64,000 nucleotides of DNA from Stenopsyche tienmushanensis (taxonomy: Eukaryota > Arthropoda > Insecta > Trichoptera > Stenopsychidae), in assembly GCA_008973525.1 (NCBI GenBank), contig WACJ01000503.1, forward strand, positions 2,108,001-2,172,000, read 5' to 3'. Every line of letters begins with the position of its first letter. Within the stretch, counting starts at the first letter, position 1. Both the position numbers and the translations under genes were made by a program. Below are positions 1 to 10,860 of this stretch, one piece after another. Below the pieces are notes generated by a model. The model did not search any database. It saw nothing but the letters and a program-made list of their open reading frames with translations, and had not been told where the DNA came from.

Positions 1-628
1 CCGATTTTTTTCCACATTCTAGATGACAAATTAATGATCAGACATTAAGACAGTTTTGCAGCAAATGTCTCAAATTTCTCAGCAAATTTATTATTATCCT
101 AAATACGTCGTGCTAAATATATTTTTAAATTTATCAAGCATATGAGGAGCTATAACCCTTTCCTATGAATGTATATTGAAGAGGCCCTCATCCTGCAGTG
201 GGGGGCTGCATGTGGCTGCATTATGATGATAATATATATATATATATATTAAATAATATCTGTTTCAGTATGAGCTTCCATAGCCGTTACCGAGCACCAA
301 TACATCAAAAGAACATGGTTTTTCTGAACGAGTGGCTCTGCAGTGCTTGGATTAAATGGATCCTTACAAAAAGTTTCATTTGTCACTTGAAATGTTGATT
401 GCTTAAAGTGTAATATTAATAATTCAATTAACTCTAATTATCTACATTATGCTAACCCTGCTTAATTGTCTTTATGCAAATTTTAGACAGCCACGTTATG
501 GAAACAAAGAAAAATAGACATGCTTCAATACGTTTTGAAATCCCAATAATCATCCTGAGATATCCCCAAAATGATTAAAAAAAGATAATATGTTGCCGCT
601 TTTTCTCGGCTAAAGCTGAATTGACAAT
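1..628. other. 5' flank of the zinc-finger gene
   Basis: AT-rich sequence without a supportable gene. It holds a short (AT)n tract at about 232-249. The reading frame of the downstream start codon is closed by TGA at 617-619, so the 5' untranslated region, and possibly an upstream non-coding exon, lies here. No clear TATA box or initiator stands out from the AT background. Confidence 0.5.
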
Positions 629-951
629 ATGCAGCCATATCACGAAGAAAATTTACAAATAAGTGACAAGATAAAAATTAACGAAATAGGTTTTACGGCA
701 TACAAAATGTCCGATAAAACTATCGAAACAAAAATATCCACAAAAAATTTTGACAGCAAATGTAAATATATAATTTTATGTCAGCTGTGTGAAAAACCTT
801 ATGCCACAAAAGGTTTGTTTCATAAGCATTATGCAGAAGTACATCCAAATTCAGAAATTGTTTATGCTTGTTTGCTATGTGGTAAAGGTATTCCAGATTA
901 CAAAAACTTTCGAAATCATAGCTACCGTCATCTGGTGGATGGCAGATTTAA
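629..951 (+). CDS. Zinc-finger gene, coding exon 1
   Basis: Encodes residues 1-107 plus two bases of codon 108, including fingers 1 (CQLC...HYAEVH) and 2 (CLLC...HSYRH). The donor GTAAGT is at 952-957. Reading on past the donor reaches a stop almost at once. Confidence 0.85.
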
Positions 952-3900
952 GTAAGTCTCAAAAGCTACACAGTCCACCGCAACAAGCAACAAGTTTCTT
1001 TTACTAAGAATTTCTAAATGTTTCAATGTATACCATCTAAATTTTAGATGCAGTTTATGCACCAAGAGCTTTTCCCAAAAAAGTTATTTAGACAGCCACG
1101 TTCATTCGTTTCATGATAATCAGTTGCAATGTGGTAAATGTGAAAAGCTATTTTTAACACGTTCCGGTTTGAAAGCCCATAACAGAGAACATCATTCCGA
1201 CAACCAAGGCAAATATCCATGTCAAGAGTGTGGAAAAGTGTAAGTATGAAATTATTCAGTTGATAAAATAATGCGTGAGACTTTAACACAGTGGAAGTGA
1301 AACTTGTTAGCTCCTAGCAAAAGTTTACTTATGCATTGTATTTGTTTTCCATTTATCAATGGAAATTATTAGTCAAAAGATGAAGTTGTGGTTGTGTAAT
1401 ATATAATAAAATAGGCAAGCTACTGGTCTAGTGGTTGCTTTATGCTACTTATAGACACGCCTACAGCAGATGCTGCATGGCGTATGAAATTTCACTTTTC
1501 GTGATGCCTATTATACCCTTATACAAGTTTCACTTCAAAAAACAATATTTTTTCCAGAAATTTCATTTCAATTACAAACTTATAAATAAGTATGCAAATA
1601 TATAAAAATATAATGAACATATTTTAATTTTTACCTGAAGATTAGTTGCATAGTAATAATTTTATAATTGTTTTATGTTTTTAGGTTGCAAACCCAAAAT
1701 GGCTATAACAGACACATAGCTACTCATAAACTGAAACATCATTTCATGTGTGATTTGTGTGGAATTCAGTTTACTCAAAAAGCAAATTTAGTTGTTCATA
1801 TCAATGACCATTTTAACAACAAAAAATTTGGCTGCGAAAAATGCTCAAAGGGATTTGGCAGCAAAAACAAACTGGAAGAGCATCTCCTTACGCATTCAAA
1901 CTACAGGCAATACCGCTGTAAGATTTGTGACAAATCATATAAAACCGAAAGATATATGAAATATCATTTTTCTCAACATAATGCTGTTAAATCGCATATA
2001 TGTACTGTATGCAATAAAGGATTTTTCTCTGCAGCCAAACTGAAAGAGCACTCAAATATTCATTCTAAAGAGAAACCTTACAAGTGCCAATATTGCACAG
2101 CTGATTTTTATAATTTCCCCAATTGGCTAAAACATATCAGAAGAGCTCATAAAGTTGACCACAAAACTGGTGAACTTCTTCAACCCGCAGGGGATGGAAA
2201 GCAAAATTCAAAAACCAAAAATCATAAAATTACAGATGACAGTAAAACATCTACAGTTCAAAGAAAAAGCAAGGAAATTTGTTTCAATACAATAGAGGAA
2301 ACAACAATTCTTTCCCAATCTGAAAATTATTTAGATGCACATTTACTTGATAAAAACATAAGTATGAATCTATCTGATTTTACTATGAATAATTCAAATG
2401 ACTATTTACCCACTAATGATATACCAAATAATGTGATGAATTATGTTTTCAACAATGAACAATCTGATAATTTTAAATCCAACGACATAGGACCTCTTTT
2501 TTATGTGGATCCTAATCAATCGACAAATGAAACTGATACATACGAAGACTTTTCAGAAACTCCAAAGAAGGGAGAATTAGCATTTTACACCGAAAATTAT
2601 CCAAATCAGTTACCTGAATTTTCCATGTCGGAAGTTTTGAGAGAGCAAGAATTGGAGCTAAGCGACAGTTACATTAAAGAACAAATGAATGGCTCTGAAG
2701 AATTTCTGATTCCCGAAGTACCAGACTTAAATCTGAGCTCTCCAGCTGTTTATCATAATTATGGTAAATATACATTTGAAAATTCTAGTAAATTTAACCA
2801 TGTAGTCTCCAGCTTAAAATTCATGCTGTCGACAGTTTCTTTTTCTCCCTCTTCTCTTCCTCTGCTCTCGACGTTCGAACTCGTATTGTTCATGCGACTC
2901 CTTCAACTCGGCGACATTGAGGTCCTCGCTATTTTCTGCAACGACTTCTTTAATGTCAAATTCGTTTACCTCAAGGCTTAGAGATTTGCCCAGGGACACA
3001 ATTTCTTCAACAGGCTCTTTTTCACCCGCAAAACCCTCGAAGTCTCATTCTAAAATCACCTAAACTTACAATTTTCTCCGAGAAGAGTTCAGTGCCTTCT
3101 TGCCTTGCTGTGTTGATGAGTTTCAGACAGGTTTTTCCAAAACTCGTAGGGTAAGCTGCGTGACGTCGAAGCAAAGTTTAAAAAGCCCCTTTGTATAGAA
3201 TTTCTTGAAGTTAGCGATAACTTGTTAATCCATGGACTGCAGGATAGGAGCTGTGTTAGGTGGAAAGAAGACAATATTTATAAAAGTAAACTCCTCCAAA
3301 ATATCCTGAACTTTCTTGGTGTGGGCATTATCCATAATTAGCATGGCTTTCAGAAGAAGATTATTATCCAGCAGATATTTTTTTATATCAGGACCAGCAG
3401 CAGAGTCTATCTATTCGATAAACAGCTCTTTGTTGATCCATACTCTGCTGTTTGACCTCCACATAACAGATAGATAATTTTGCTTGCTGTGTGTTTGCTA
3501 TTTCAATGCTATTGATAATATCATGAATAATTTTTATGGTATAAAGTTGACTACAATACGACTGTTTTGATTTTCAGGTTTCCCCGAAACTGAATTAGTT
3601 TTTCAGCATGAGCAAGGAGTTTCGGTAATTGAATCCAGTAATGATTGTTCACAAGCTCTATCTTCCCCACAATCTGATGATTACTTAACACAAAGTAACT
3701 CAATGTTCCATTCCATAGATTTACTAAAAAGCTATTCTGCATACGATAAAACATCTATGGATATTGATACCACATTTCCTTATCAAAACGATCACTACGA
3801 CTTGAATAATGATAAGTTTAACATTGAAAACAATTTATCTACCTCATTTTCATCTACCTCACTAATTATTCCTAATATTGTTAAATCTAAAGATGTTTCA

Positions 3901-4242
3901 GATTTACAGTTTAACTCTTGGAATGTGACAGAAAATTCTCCTATAACTGCAAATAAACCGGAATTTAATTCTACAGAACCTACTTGTTTTGCTATTGTTA
4001 AAAATAACCTTAGCGATACTTTCTTACCACAAGAACAGTCTCTACTATGCCAAAGTAATATGAATATATTTTCAAACGGTGAAAATAATAACATCAACAA
4101 CTTTATAATATTCACTCCTGTCCAGGATAATGACAATTATATTCTTGTTAGTCCAAGTTTGCTTAACGATCAACGATCCAAAAATTCTGACAAAGCTGAT
4201 GATCTGATGAATTTTACATTCAATCATCCTGAATTGATATAA
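629..4242 (+). CDS. C2H2 zinc-finger protein with ten fingers, four coding exons
   Basis: Probable nuclear, sequence-specific DNA-binding regulator. The coding sequence is join(629-951, 1048-1239, 1685-2787, 3578-4242), 2283 nt, giving about 760 residues. All introns are GT-AG and every junction keeps the frame: phase 2, 2, then 1. Ten C2H2 fingers, all with C-X2-C-X12-H-X3/4-H spacing, lie at roughly residues 51-72, 81-101, 109-130, 136-156, 166-186, 194-214, 222-242, 250-270, 278-298 and 306-327. Finger 5 is split by intron 2 and is complete only after splicing, which strongly supports the model. The linker between fingers 9 and 10 (SKEKPYK) resembles the canonical TGEKPYK. Residues 328-760 have no recognised domain and are rich in Asn, Ser, Asp and Glu, like an acidic activation region. 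The start at 629 follows an in-frame TGA at 617. The exact orthologue is unknown. DNA target and partners cannot be read from sequence. Confidence 0.9.
1048..1239 (+). CDS. Zinc-finger gene, coding exon 2
   Basis: The acceptor is ATTTTAG ending at 1047 and the donor GTAAGT begins at 1240. The exon encodes fingers 3 (CSLC...HVHSFH) and 4 (CGKC...HNREH) and the CQEC half of finger 5. It is only 192 nt and begins and ends within codons, so a plain ATG-to-stop ORF scan misses it. Confidence 0.88.
1294..1536. repeat. Short inverted-repeat element in intron 2 (possible MITE)
   Basis: A 14-bp perfect inverted repeat, GAAGTGAAACTTGT at 1294-1307 and its reverse complement at 1523-1536, brackets about 240 bp with no reading frame. 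Inside is a tRNA box-A-like string, TGGTCTAGTGG, near 1425, without a following box B. No target-site duplication is obvious. A miniature transposon is the simplest reading. Confidence 0.4.
1685..2787 (+). CDS. Zinc-finger gene, coding exon 3
   Basis: The acceptor TTTTTAG ends at 1684 and the donor GTAAAT begins at 2788. The exon encodes the second half of finger 5 (HIATH), fingers 6-10 and the first part of the acidic, Asn/Ser-rich tail. The frame stays open past the donor into intronic transposon sequence until 2981. The splice model is preferred because exon 4 resumes in the required phase (A + GT = Ser) with the same tail composition. Confidence 0.85.
2806..3505 (-). pseudogene. Dead Tigger/jerky-type transposase in intron 3
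   Basis: Antisense to the host gene. Read from about 3500 down to 2814, the frames give pieces typical of the DDE domain and C-terminus of pogo/Tigger or jerky-like transposases. In order they are NKELFIE, LLLKAMLIMDNAHTKK, FFPPNTAPILQSMD, VIANFKKFYTKG, LPYEFWKNLSE and LSLEVNEFDIKEVVAE. MDNAH matches the second catalytic Asp motif (usually DNAPAH) with the Asp kept. Frameshifts and stops interrupt it (for example a stop right after QSMD and another after ELFIE), and the N-terminal DNA-binding half is absent. No terminal repeats were recognised. It probably inserted after the intron existed, because the flanking exons join cleanly in frame. Confidence 0.8.
3578..4242 (+). CDS. Zinc-finger gene, terminal coding exon 4
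   Basis: The acceptor TTTTCAG ends at 3577. The first two bases complete a Ser codon begun in exon 3. The remaining 221 residues are hydrophilic and Asn/Ser/Asp-rich with scattered hydrophobics, continuing the style of the exon 3 tail, and stop at TAA 4240-4242. The first Met in this exon is at 3703, but the open frame begins at the splice acceptor. No domain is recognised. Confidence 0.82.
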
Positions 4243-4328
4243 TACGTGTACAAATATCCATTGGGATATATGGACACCAAATGAACCATCAGTTTTGAAA
4301 AGAGAAAAATTCCAATGTATACATTGAT

Positions 4329-4551
4329 AATAAATTCTCTTTTCTAATGGTCAACAGGGTTACAAGTTTTTTTTTAAATATGTGAAAGCCGATTGTAAAC
4401 CATCACCATAATAAAAATCTATGGAGATGGTTTATTACCGATAAATTAATATGCCATGCTAATAAGACACTTTGTAGCTCTGTGAAAAAGAGATTTAACA
4501 ATTATCAAGATATTTCGTTCTTTAAACTGGTGGTTCATACGTTACAATAAA
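4329..4551 (+). terminator. Candidate polyadenylation signals of the zinc-finger gene
   Basis: AATAAA hexamers lie at 4329-4334, 4410-4415 and 4546-4551, 87-304 nt after the stop codon. In DNA this AT-rich such hexamers are common by chance, so which one is used is unknown. Confidence 0.4.
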
Positions 4552-7500
4552 AAAATTTTAGAGTAATATTTCAACTAAATTATGAACATTTTCTTACAGT
4601 ATTTCTATCGATTAACTATAAAACATTGATTGAATTACACGACGGATAAAATCCCCTTAAAACTTCCACTATTTCCTTTTCATAATGACGTATTATGTAT
4701 TATATTTCGATTGGACCAGCTAAAATTGTATTAGTAGGAAATGTTTTAAACGGATGAAAAGGGTTTCGCTATACTAAATATTAAGCTATTATGACATAAT
4801 AAGTATATTAATTGATCATGACCGGACAGAGGAATTATAAAGGTTTTAACGTTCTTGATTTATCAATAGCCGGATTGAATGGGAGTTTGATTACATCAGT
4901 TATTAGGATGAGAAATACCAAAATATAATTTTTGCTAAATATTCATATATATTTTTTTCTGTCACAAAAGGGTTACCTGTTTTTCTCAAATCATATTTTT
5001 TATTGTAGCTTTAACGATTCAATTATGTAATTTAAAAGAGTACAAAATATGTTAATAAAATAATGTTATATATATATATATGTATACGAGCAGAAACATT
5101 TATATTTACAAGAGTATGTTCAAACAGACATACACAATACGTGCCTGAAACTATATTAAATATATGGAGAAAATTCATTAATTAATTTCTATTACGTTTA
5201 CTTTTTAATTGAGAATATAAATCATTTTATTAAAATATGCAATTTTATACCATTTATCAGAAGAATATTTAAAATAATGTATTTATACGAAGGAAACAAT
5301 GAAACTGAATAATGAACTCTCATAGGAGCATGATTTTTTTAATATAAATAAATATATTGTTGACTAACCTTTTGCAATTTAAAGGTCTTATCTTTTATAA
5401 AACTCGCAGTAAATATAATACATTGATAGTGAATTTATATCATATTGATTTGTAAATGCACAATAGCATTTTGCTGATAAATATTCACATTGACAAAAGT
5501 TTAAAGGAATAAAACGACAGTAGAAAGTTTTGTCTTTGAAAGTTATTAACTTCACAACAGTTATATGGCAATCGTTTTATTCCGTCTCATGTTTTAATAT
5601 AACTGCTCGAGTAAGATAAATCTGCTTGTTTGGTTTATACTGTTTCAATTGACGCGCATTTAAGAAAAACTTTGTTTCATTTATGTTTATATATTTGTTG
5701 TTTATGTTGCATATAACCAATTGCCTATTATTGAATATGAGTTATACAGTGCATTTTTATACATAAAGCATGAAAACAGAGTTTATATATATATTTTTTT
5801 GTACAATATGTTTTATAAAACAACCAAATTACGTTGTGAATTCTGGAATTTTTAAAATCAAACTTACATTTATTCAAATATACCTCGAATTTAAAAATCC
5901 TCTAATCATACCATATTGAAAGAAAGTTTGTTCTGATTGAATCGTCAGTATTTTAATCCAAAATTAGTCTAGTAAGAGAAAATGAAGTTCAAGAGGCTTG
6001 TTTTATATTAGTGATTTTTCCATTACTGTATAGAACATGTTTTGGAGTAAAGCACAGTTTAATAAGTGTACGTTGGAATATACAACCCTAAAATTTTTTC
6101 GAATATTGATGTAGATTTTTCCCCATCAAAAAATTGAAATTTATATTGAGTATTGAGAAATACCAGTGCGAAAATCCCGAGAATCAGAATCGTAGTGTGT
6201 CACTTTTCGCTTATTTCGGAGGGCTTAAGGACAACAAAAATTTAAGTCGCGGTATGATTCTGTCTCGTTATTCCAATGCCGGGTTTTCATATTATACGTG
6301 AAATATTTTCTTAGACAAACCAAAATCATAATTGTGTAAATTGATTTATCAGATAAATTAATTTATACAAGGTGTTTTAGAAAATTAAGTCTTAAATGAG
6401 TGTTGATACTATGAAAAATGTTCCTTTTTTATTACAAACGTAGAGATTTTATGAATTTTTTCAAATTTATTAAATTTTTTCTATCAATAATTTATTTTTA
6501 AAGATGCAAATATTTTTCGAAATATGTTATTGAATCAATAAACAAAAATTCATCAAGGGTGTAGGCGTATTTAGCGGACTAAAAATCCAATGGCCATATA
6601 TAGTAGAAGACAACCCTTATTTTTTGAATTTATTTAACGAAACGATTTTTAAATTGCGTAGAGATCAATGGTAAAATTTTATGCAATCAAGCAAAAATAT
6701 CAAAGAATTTAAAAAAACAACATTTACCATAATCTACTAACATTGTTCATTATTTTTATAATTTATCGGCACTATATTTTTGACTAATTTTGTATTTATG
6801 CCTATCAAATTCTTGTTTATACGATACTTTTTTTGAATTCAAAGTATTTTTCCTGATTTCACTCGTTAACATTTGTCTTTAAATCTTTGAATGATTGCAG
6901 TTATGATGCAAAAATAATGCCCATAATCTGAAAAATGAACGACGATGTTAACAGGCCTGAACAATCTATATTTGATTAGCATTTTTCTGTATTATACATT
7001 TGATAAGAATTACAATACGTTTGATTTTATATACTTTTTTTCATAATAAGTTCTGAATTATATCGTATCAATTGATGAAGCTAAGGTAATTATAAAATAA
7101 CATTTAAAATTTACAATAATATTTTGCATGCAGTGTATGAATGAAGTTTAGGATTCATATTTTAAAAAAAATCTGTACAAACTGATAGTATGCATGGACG
7201 CACTTATTAATTTTAAAAATAATCTGTATCTAGTGAACTCTTGATTATCTGGATTTGTATTACGGTATCAAAAACCGATTTTATTAAATAACTTCACATT
7301 TATCAAATATCATTTTATGTTGTGAGTGTTATAATAACAATAACGTAGACTTCTGTTAATCGATGTTAAAAATTCAAGAGCGCTTCCAAATATTTATGCA
7401 CCATAAACCAACACTACCTCAGTCCAGCTTTAGTTTGTTTACAAGCAATATTTTAATATGATACGACCATTTTGTAGTGCTCGCAACGTTAAAGTGATAT

Positions 7501-8590
7501 TTAATATACAAATCAAATACATTAACTATAAATTTCTCCGGATAATTGAGGGTTAGCTATGCAAAAAATGTATCTATATCTGTTTAGAGTATTGGTTAAG
7601 TTTTTACATTATTCAAAATGAACATTACATTTAAATTATCATATTGCAGTAATATTTGTATTAAATAAATGTCAATGCGTATGTGTATTACGGTTCAAAT
7701 TTCTCAGTGTTTGCTCATTCTCGTCACTCTCAGAAACCAGATGCAGAGTAATTTGAATCAGATTATTGTATTTAACTATGACCATCTTAATATAGGAATA
7801 TAAAATAGGGTCTGAAAAAACCTATCATAGTTTACTAAGTTCATTTTTACCATTCATAAAAATTATTCACAATAAATTTAAGAGTTTGTATTCGGAATTT
7901 CACGACATTACAAACATTTGTACTAATTTGGTAATCCTCGTTATAATTTCGCCATCTCGCCATTGGCCAACGTTGCATAAAATTATTTTGTTTGATAATA
8001 AATAACAGGTGCGTCGATCATGCAGTCTGATAATCAAAAAGTACAAATATAAGGTGACCACAAATTGAAGAAATGAATCTTTGTTATTCCGATTATATAT
8101 TAGTGTTTGCCATATTTATATTGTGCCTGTGTTTTTTGCATAAATCACATCATATTTTATGAGCCCTCTTATGGAGGACATTATTTGGGTGGTTTGTTGC
8201 ATCCCTGTTTATATAAACATTTATTTAGGCAGCTGTAAACCTGATCAAACAAAATATTATTTGTCGTTATGGCTATTTGACGGGTTCATTTTACTTTAAA
8301 TACTATGGTCATATAATATTAATAATTTTTAATATCTGTATTATTATTCAATCACCATATATACCCAAGAAAATATATTTTATAGGTTAGCAAGAAAGCA
8401 GCAGTTTCATCTATGTTTCTTGAAAGTATTTAGTCCAGCACATATGTAGAATAAATTTACCTAGATATAAATGTCGTCTTGATCAATGTTCAAAAATTGT
8501 AAGAAGTGGGACCAGTTTTTATTTCAAAGAGGGCTGACAAATTTATACATCGGCATATTTCCACTTCTGCTTGCAAAAGAGGCTTATTGA
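4552..8590. other. AT-rich region without recognisable genes
   Basis: No supportable coding sequence on either strand. It contains TA-rich tracts (for example near 5066-5084) and a weak, imperfect inverted repeat around 6164-6296 (GCGAAAATCCC and GATTCTG-type halves). Nothing else is recognised. Confidence 0.6.
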
Positions 8591-8596
8591 ATTATA

Positions 8597-8729
8597 CTAT
8601 ATATAAGAACAATGCTTTTTTTATTTCTATGTTTTATTCACGTTTTATGTAACTCGACTAAATTTTGAACTTTTCCGGGCTTCGGTACGGTTTCAACTAT
8701 TTAGCCAACATGGATGATGACCCGTCTGA
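8597..8729 (+). promoter_or_regulatory. Possible TATA promoter and short first coding exon (MDDDPS)
   Basis: A TATATATAAG box at about 8597-8606 is followed about 105 nt later by ATG at 8710 in a good start context (CCAACATGG). The frame encodes MDDDPS and then meets a consensus donor, GTAAGA, at 8730. The stretch is also less AT-rich than its surroundings. No second exon was found, and R1 retrotransposon debris starts 360 bp downstream. If real, most of the gene lies behind a long intron or outside the window. All three signals could be coincidence. Confidence 0.25.
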
Positions 8730-9090
8730 GTAAGAACAATTTAATAGTCTATCAAATGATTAAATGTTACAGTAGATTATGTGTTATTTTATCAAAAATA
8801 TTAGTTATATTAATACATTTATAAACATTTCATTTCAATAATCTATTATACAGCATGTTTATCACAAAAATATGTAAACAATTTGATATCAATAAAGTTT
8901 TCTATGTCATTGCTTCTTTTCATTCACAAATAACATGCATCGTTATTGGAACAATGTAGCGTGGAGAATAGGGATTCTGAAGTCTCGACTTTTTCAAAGT
9001 CCCAGGACTCGAGACTTATTTTCTCTTCAATTATGTACAGATTTTTTTTAAATAAATATTTGTATGTGTTACATATGTATGTATGTAAGC

Positions 9091-10250
9091 TATGCTCCAG
9101 GACTGGATGGTGTCCCCAGCGTAGTCATCGGCCTGGTCGCCGATACCGACCCGAATCCTGCTGACAGTATACAACACCTGCCTAGCGGAAGGGATCTTCC
9201 CAGCACCATGGAAAAGGCAGAAGCTGGTTCTCATCCCCAAAGGGAAAGCACCTCCGGGTCCGTCGGCGTATAGACCACTGTGCATGCTGGATGGGTGGGG
9301 GAAACTGCTGGAGAGATTTATCCTCCAGCAGCACATCGAAACGGGAACTTTCCCCACAGCAGTACGGCTTCCGTGTAGGCCGCTCCACAATCGACGCCAT
9401 CACCCAAGTTGTAGACACAGTGAAACAGGCGTGGTGTGGCAGTGTAAAAGCCAGTAGACACACGATAATGATTGCGCTAGTCGTCATGAATACCTTCAAC
9501 TCGGCGAGATGGCACCTGATTCTCAGGGCATTGAAGGAAATTGACGCCCCATCATACTCACAAGAATGGTGGAGAGCTACCTGCACGAGAGAACTCTTAT
9601 CTACGTAGACGCCGACAGGGAGAGAAGATAAAAACCAGTGACGGCGGGCGTTCCACAGGGGTCGGTCGGTGCTCGGACCCTCCCTGTGGAACGTAATATA
9701 CGACGGACTTCTGAGGACGCCGCTAATGGACAGAGCCAAAATGGTCGCCTTCGCTGATGACGTTGCCATCCTAGTCACCGCCAAATCCACGGAGATCCTG
9801 CGAACGACCTGCGAGGACGCGCTGAGGAAGACCAAGAAGTGGCTGACAGGAGCTGGTCTGGAGCTCGCTGTCCAAAACGCGAAAGCTCTCTTTTTCACAA
9901 GACGCAGGAAGCTTGCGCCCCCACCTCTGACGATCGGGGGCTGCGAGATTAAATACTCAAGATCCATTCGGTATTCGGGGGTGGAGATTGATGTACAGGC
10001 TCCGATTCGTCACCCACACGGAGAAGGTGGCCAGAATCGCGAAGAGCCCGGCCAGGTTGATGCCCAACATCGGTGGCCCAAAAACAAACAGGAGGCGACT
10101 CTACAACGAGGTAGTGCACTCGGTACTGTTGTACGGCGCGCCGATATGGGCCTAGGTACTACAAATTGAAAGGGCCAGAGTCCAGAGAAGGAGCGCAATC
10201 AGAGTGGTTGCTGCATATCGCACTGTGTCGGAAGACGCCGTCCTGGAACT
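9091..10250 (+). pseudogene. R1-clade non-LTR retrotransposon reverse transcriptase, broken
   Basis: GC-rich island carrying RT motifs in order across several frames: APGLDGVP, LVLIPKGKAPPGPSAYRPLC, GKLLERFIL, LSPQQYGFRVGRSTIDAI, MNTFNSARW, VTAGVPQGS, LGPSLWNVIYDGLLR, AFADDVAIL, LMPNIGGPKTNRRRLYNEVV, LLYGAPIWA and AYRTVSEDAV. This is the conserved layout of R1/TRAS/SART-type ORF2 from the RT fingers to the thumb. The FADD catalytic pair is present, but the first catalytic Asp (expected in the LDVxNAFNS motif) reads Val. At least four frameshifts and an in-frame stop (RR*K before PVTAGV) show that it is dead. The endonuclease half and the start are missing. Base composition differs strongly from the AT-rich flanks, as expected for an inserted element. 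Confidence 0.9.
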
Positions 10251-10254
10251 GACT

Positions 10255-10860
10255 TTTTTCCTGTGGGAGGGGAATCTTCGCACCCATAGTAGGCTCAAGA
10301 CACCCATAGTGGGTAGTGTCAGATTTGTACTGACTAAACCCCTCCCTTGTTCTTCTCTGTCCCCCTGGTATTGTTTTCCACATTGCTTCAGGAGGATAGA
10401 TAGTCTGGCCTTAGGCTGATTGGCCCTATTCTATTGTTGGAGAAACGCTCTGTGTCTCTCTCTTTCATTGGCCTCTTTGGCGCTCAGAATCTCTTCTACG
10501 TAGTTGCGCCAAAGGTCCCAGTTCTTCTTGCTTTCCATCATGCTATGGTCATGTTGTCAACATTAAGTTCGGCTACCCCGAGTGCTTGTTTCAGCAGTTT
10601 TCTCTGGAGTGCCCAAGCCTCACAGCCAATGATGGTGTGCTCTGCGTCGTCGACCTCCGCTTGTTGAACTAATCCCATCTCCGTTGCCAGGCTTCCCTCA
10701 GTTTCTGGTCATGTTCGTTGCGATTTTTAGGAATTCGTAGTCCAAGGCCCTCTTCTTTGCCTGGAGGTCAAGTGGGGGTATTCCAGCCATCACGAGCACC
10801 GCTTCTTCAGATACAGTTCTGTATGCTCTCTAGTCTCGACACAAAATCCCTAGTGGAGAG
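10255..10860 (-). pseudogene. R1-clade retrotransposon ORF2 C-terminus and probable 3' end, inverted
   Basis: On the minus strand from 10860 the frames read RAYRTVSEEAVLVMAGIPPL, then LQAKKRALDYE, a DDAEHT-like stretch with EAWALQRKLLK, and NWDLWRNYVEEILSAKEANE. This is the tail of R1-type ORF2 after the RT domain. The CCHC knuckle expected before the AEHT stretch is not intact, and stops and frameshifts are present. The remaining sequence down to about 10255 is probably its 3' untranslated region. It starts at the same protein position (AYRTVSE) where the neighbouring plus-strand fragment ends. The two versions of that shared stretch differ at roughly a third of bases, so they are probably two copies rather than one inverted element. 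Confidence 0.8.

Noticed and set aside
482..1102. The 16-mer TTTAGACAGCCACGTT occurs at 482-497 and again in exon 2 at 1087-1102
   Set aside because: A single 16-mer match in 64 kb of AT-rich DNA is expected by chance, and the flanks do not match.
2814..2999. Stand-alone minus-strand small gene
   Set aside because: It is the C-terminal part of a broken Tigger/jerky transposase.
3703..4242. Separate 179-codon gene starting at the ATG at 3703
   Set aside because: The open frame begins at a good splice acceptor at 3577 and is in phase with exon 3, so this is the end of the zinc-finger gene.
9182..9967. 261-codon minus-strand ORF
   Set aside because: It is antisense to clear reverse-transcriptase motifs and has no recognisable domain; it is a shadow of GC-rich sequence.
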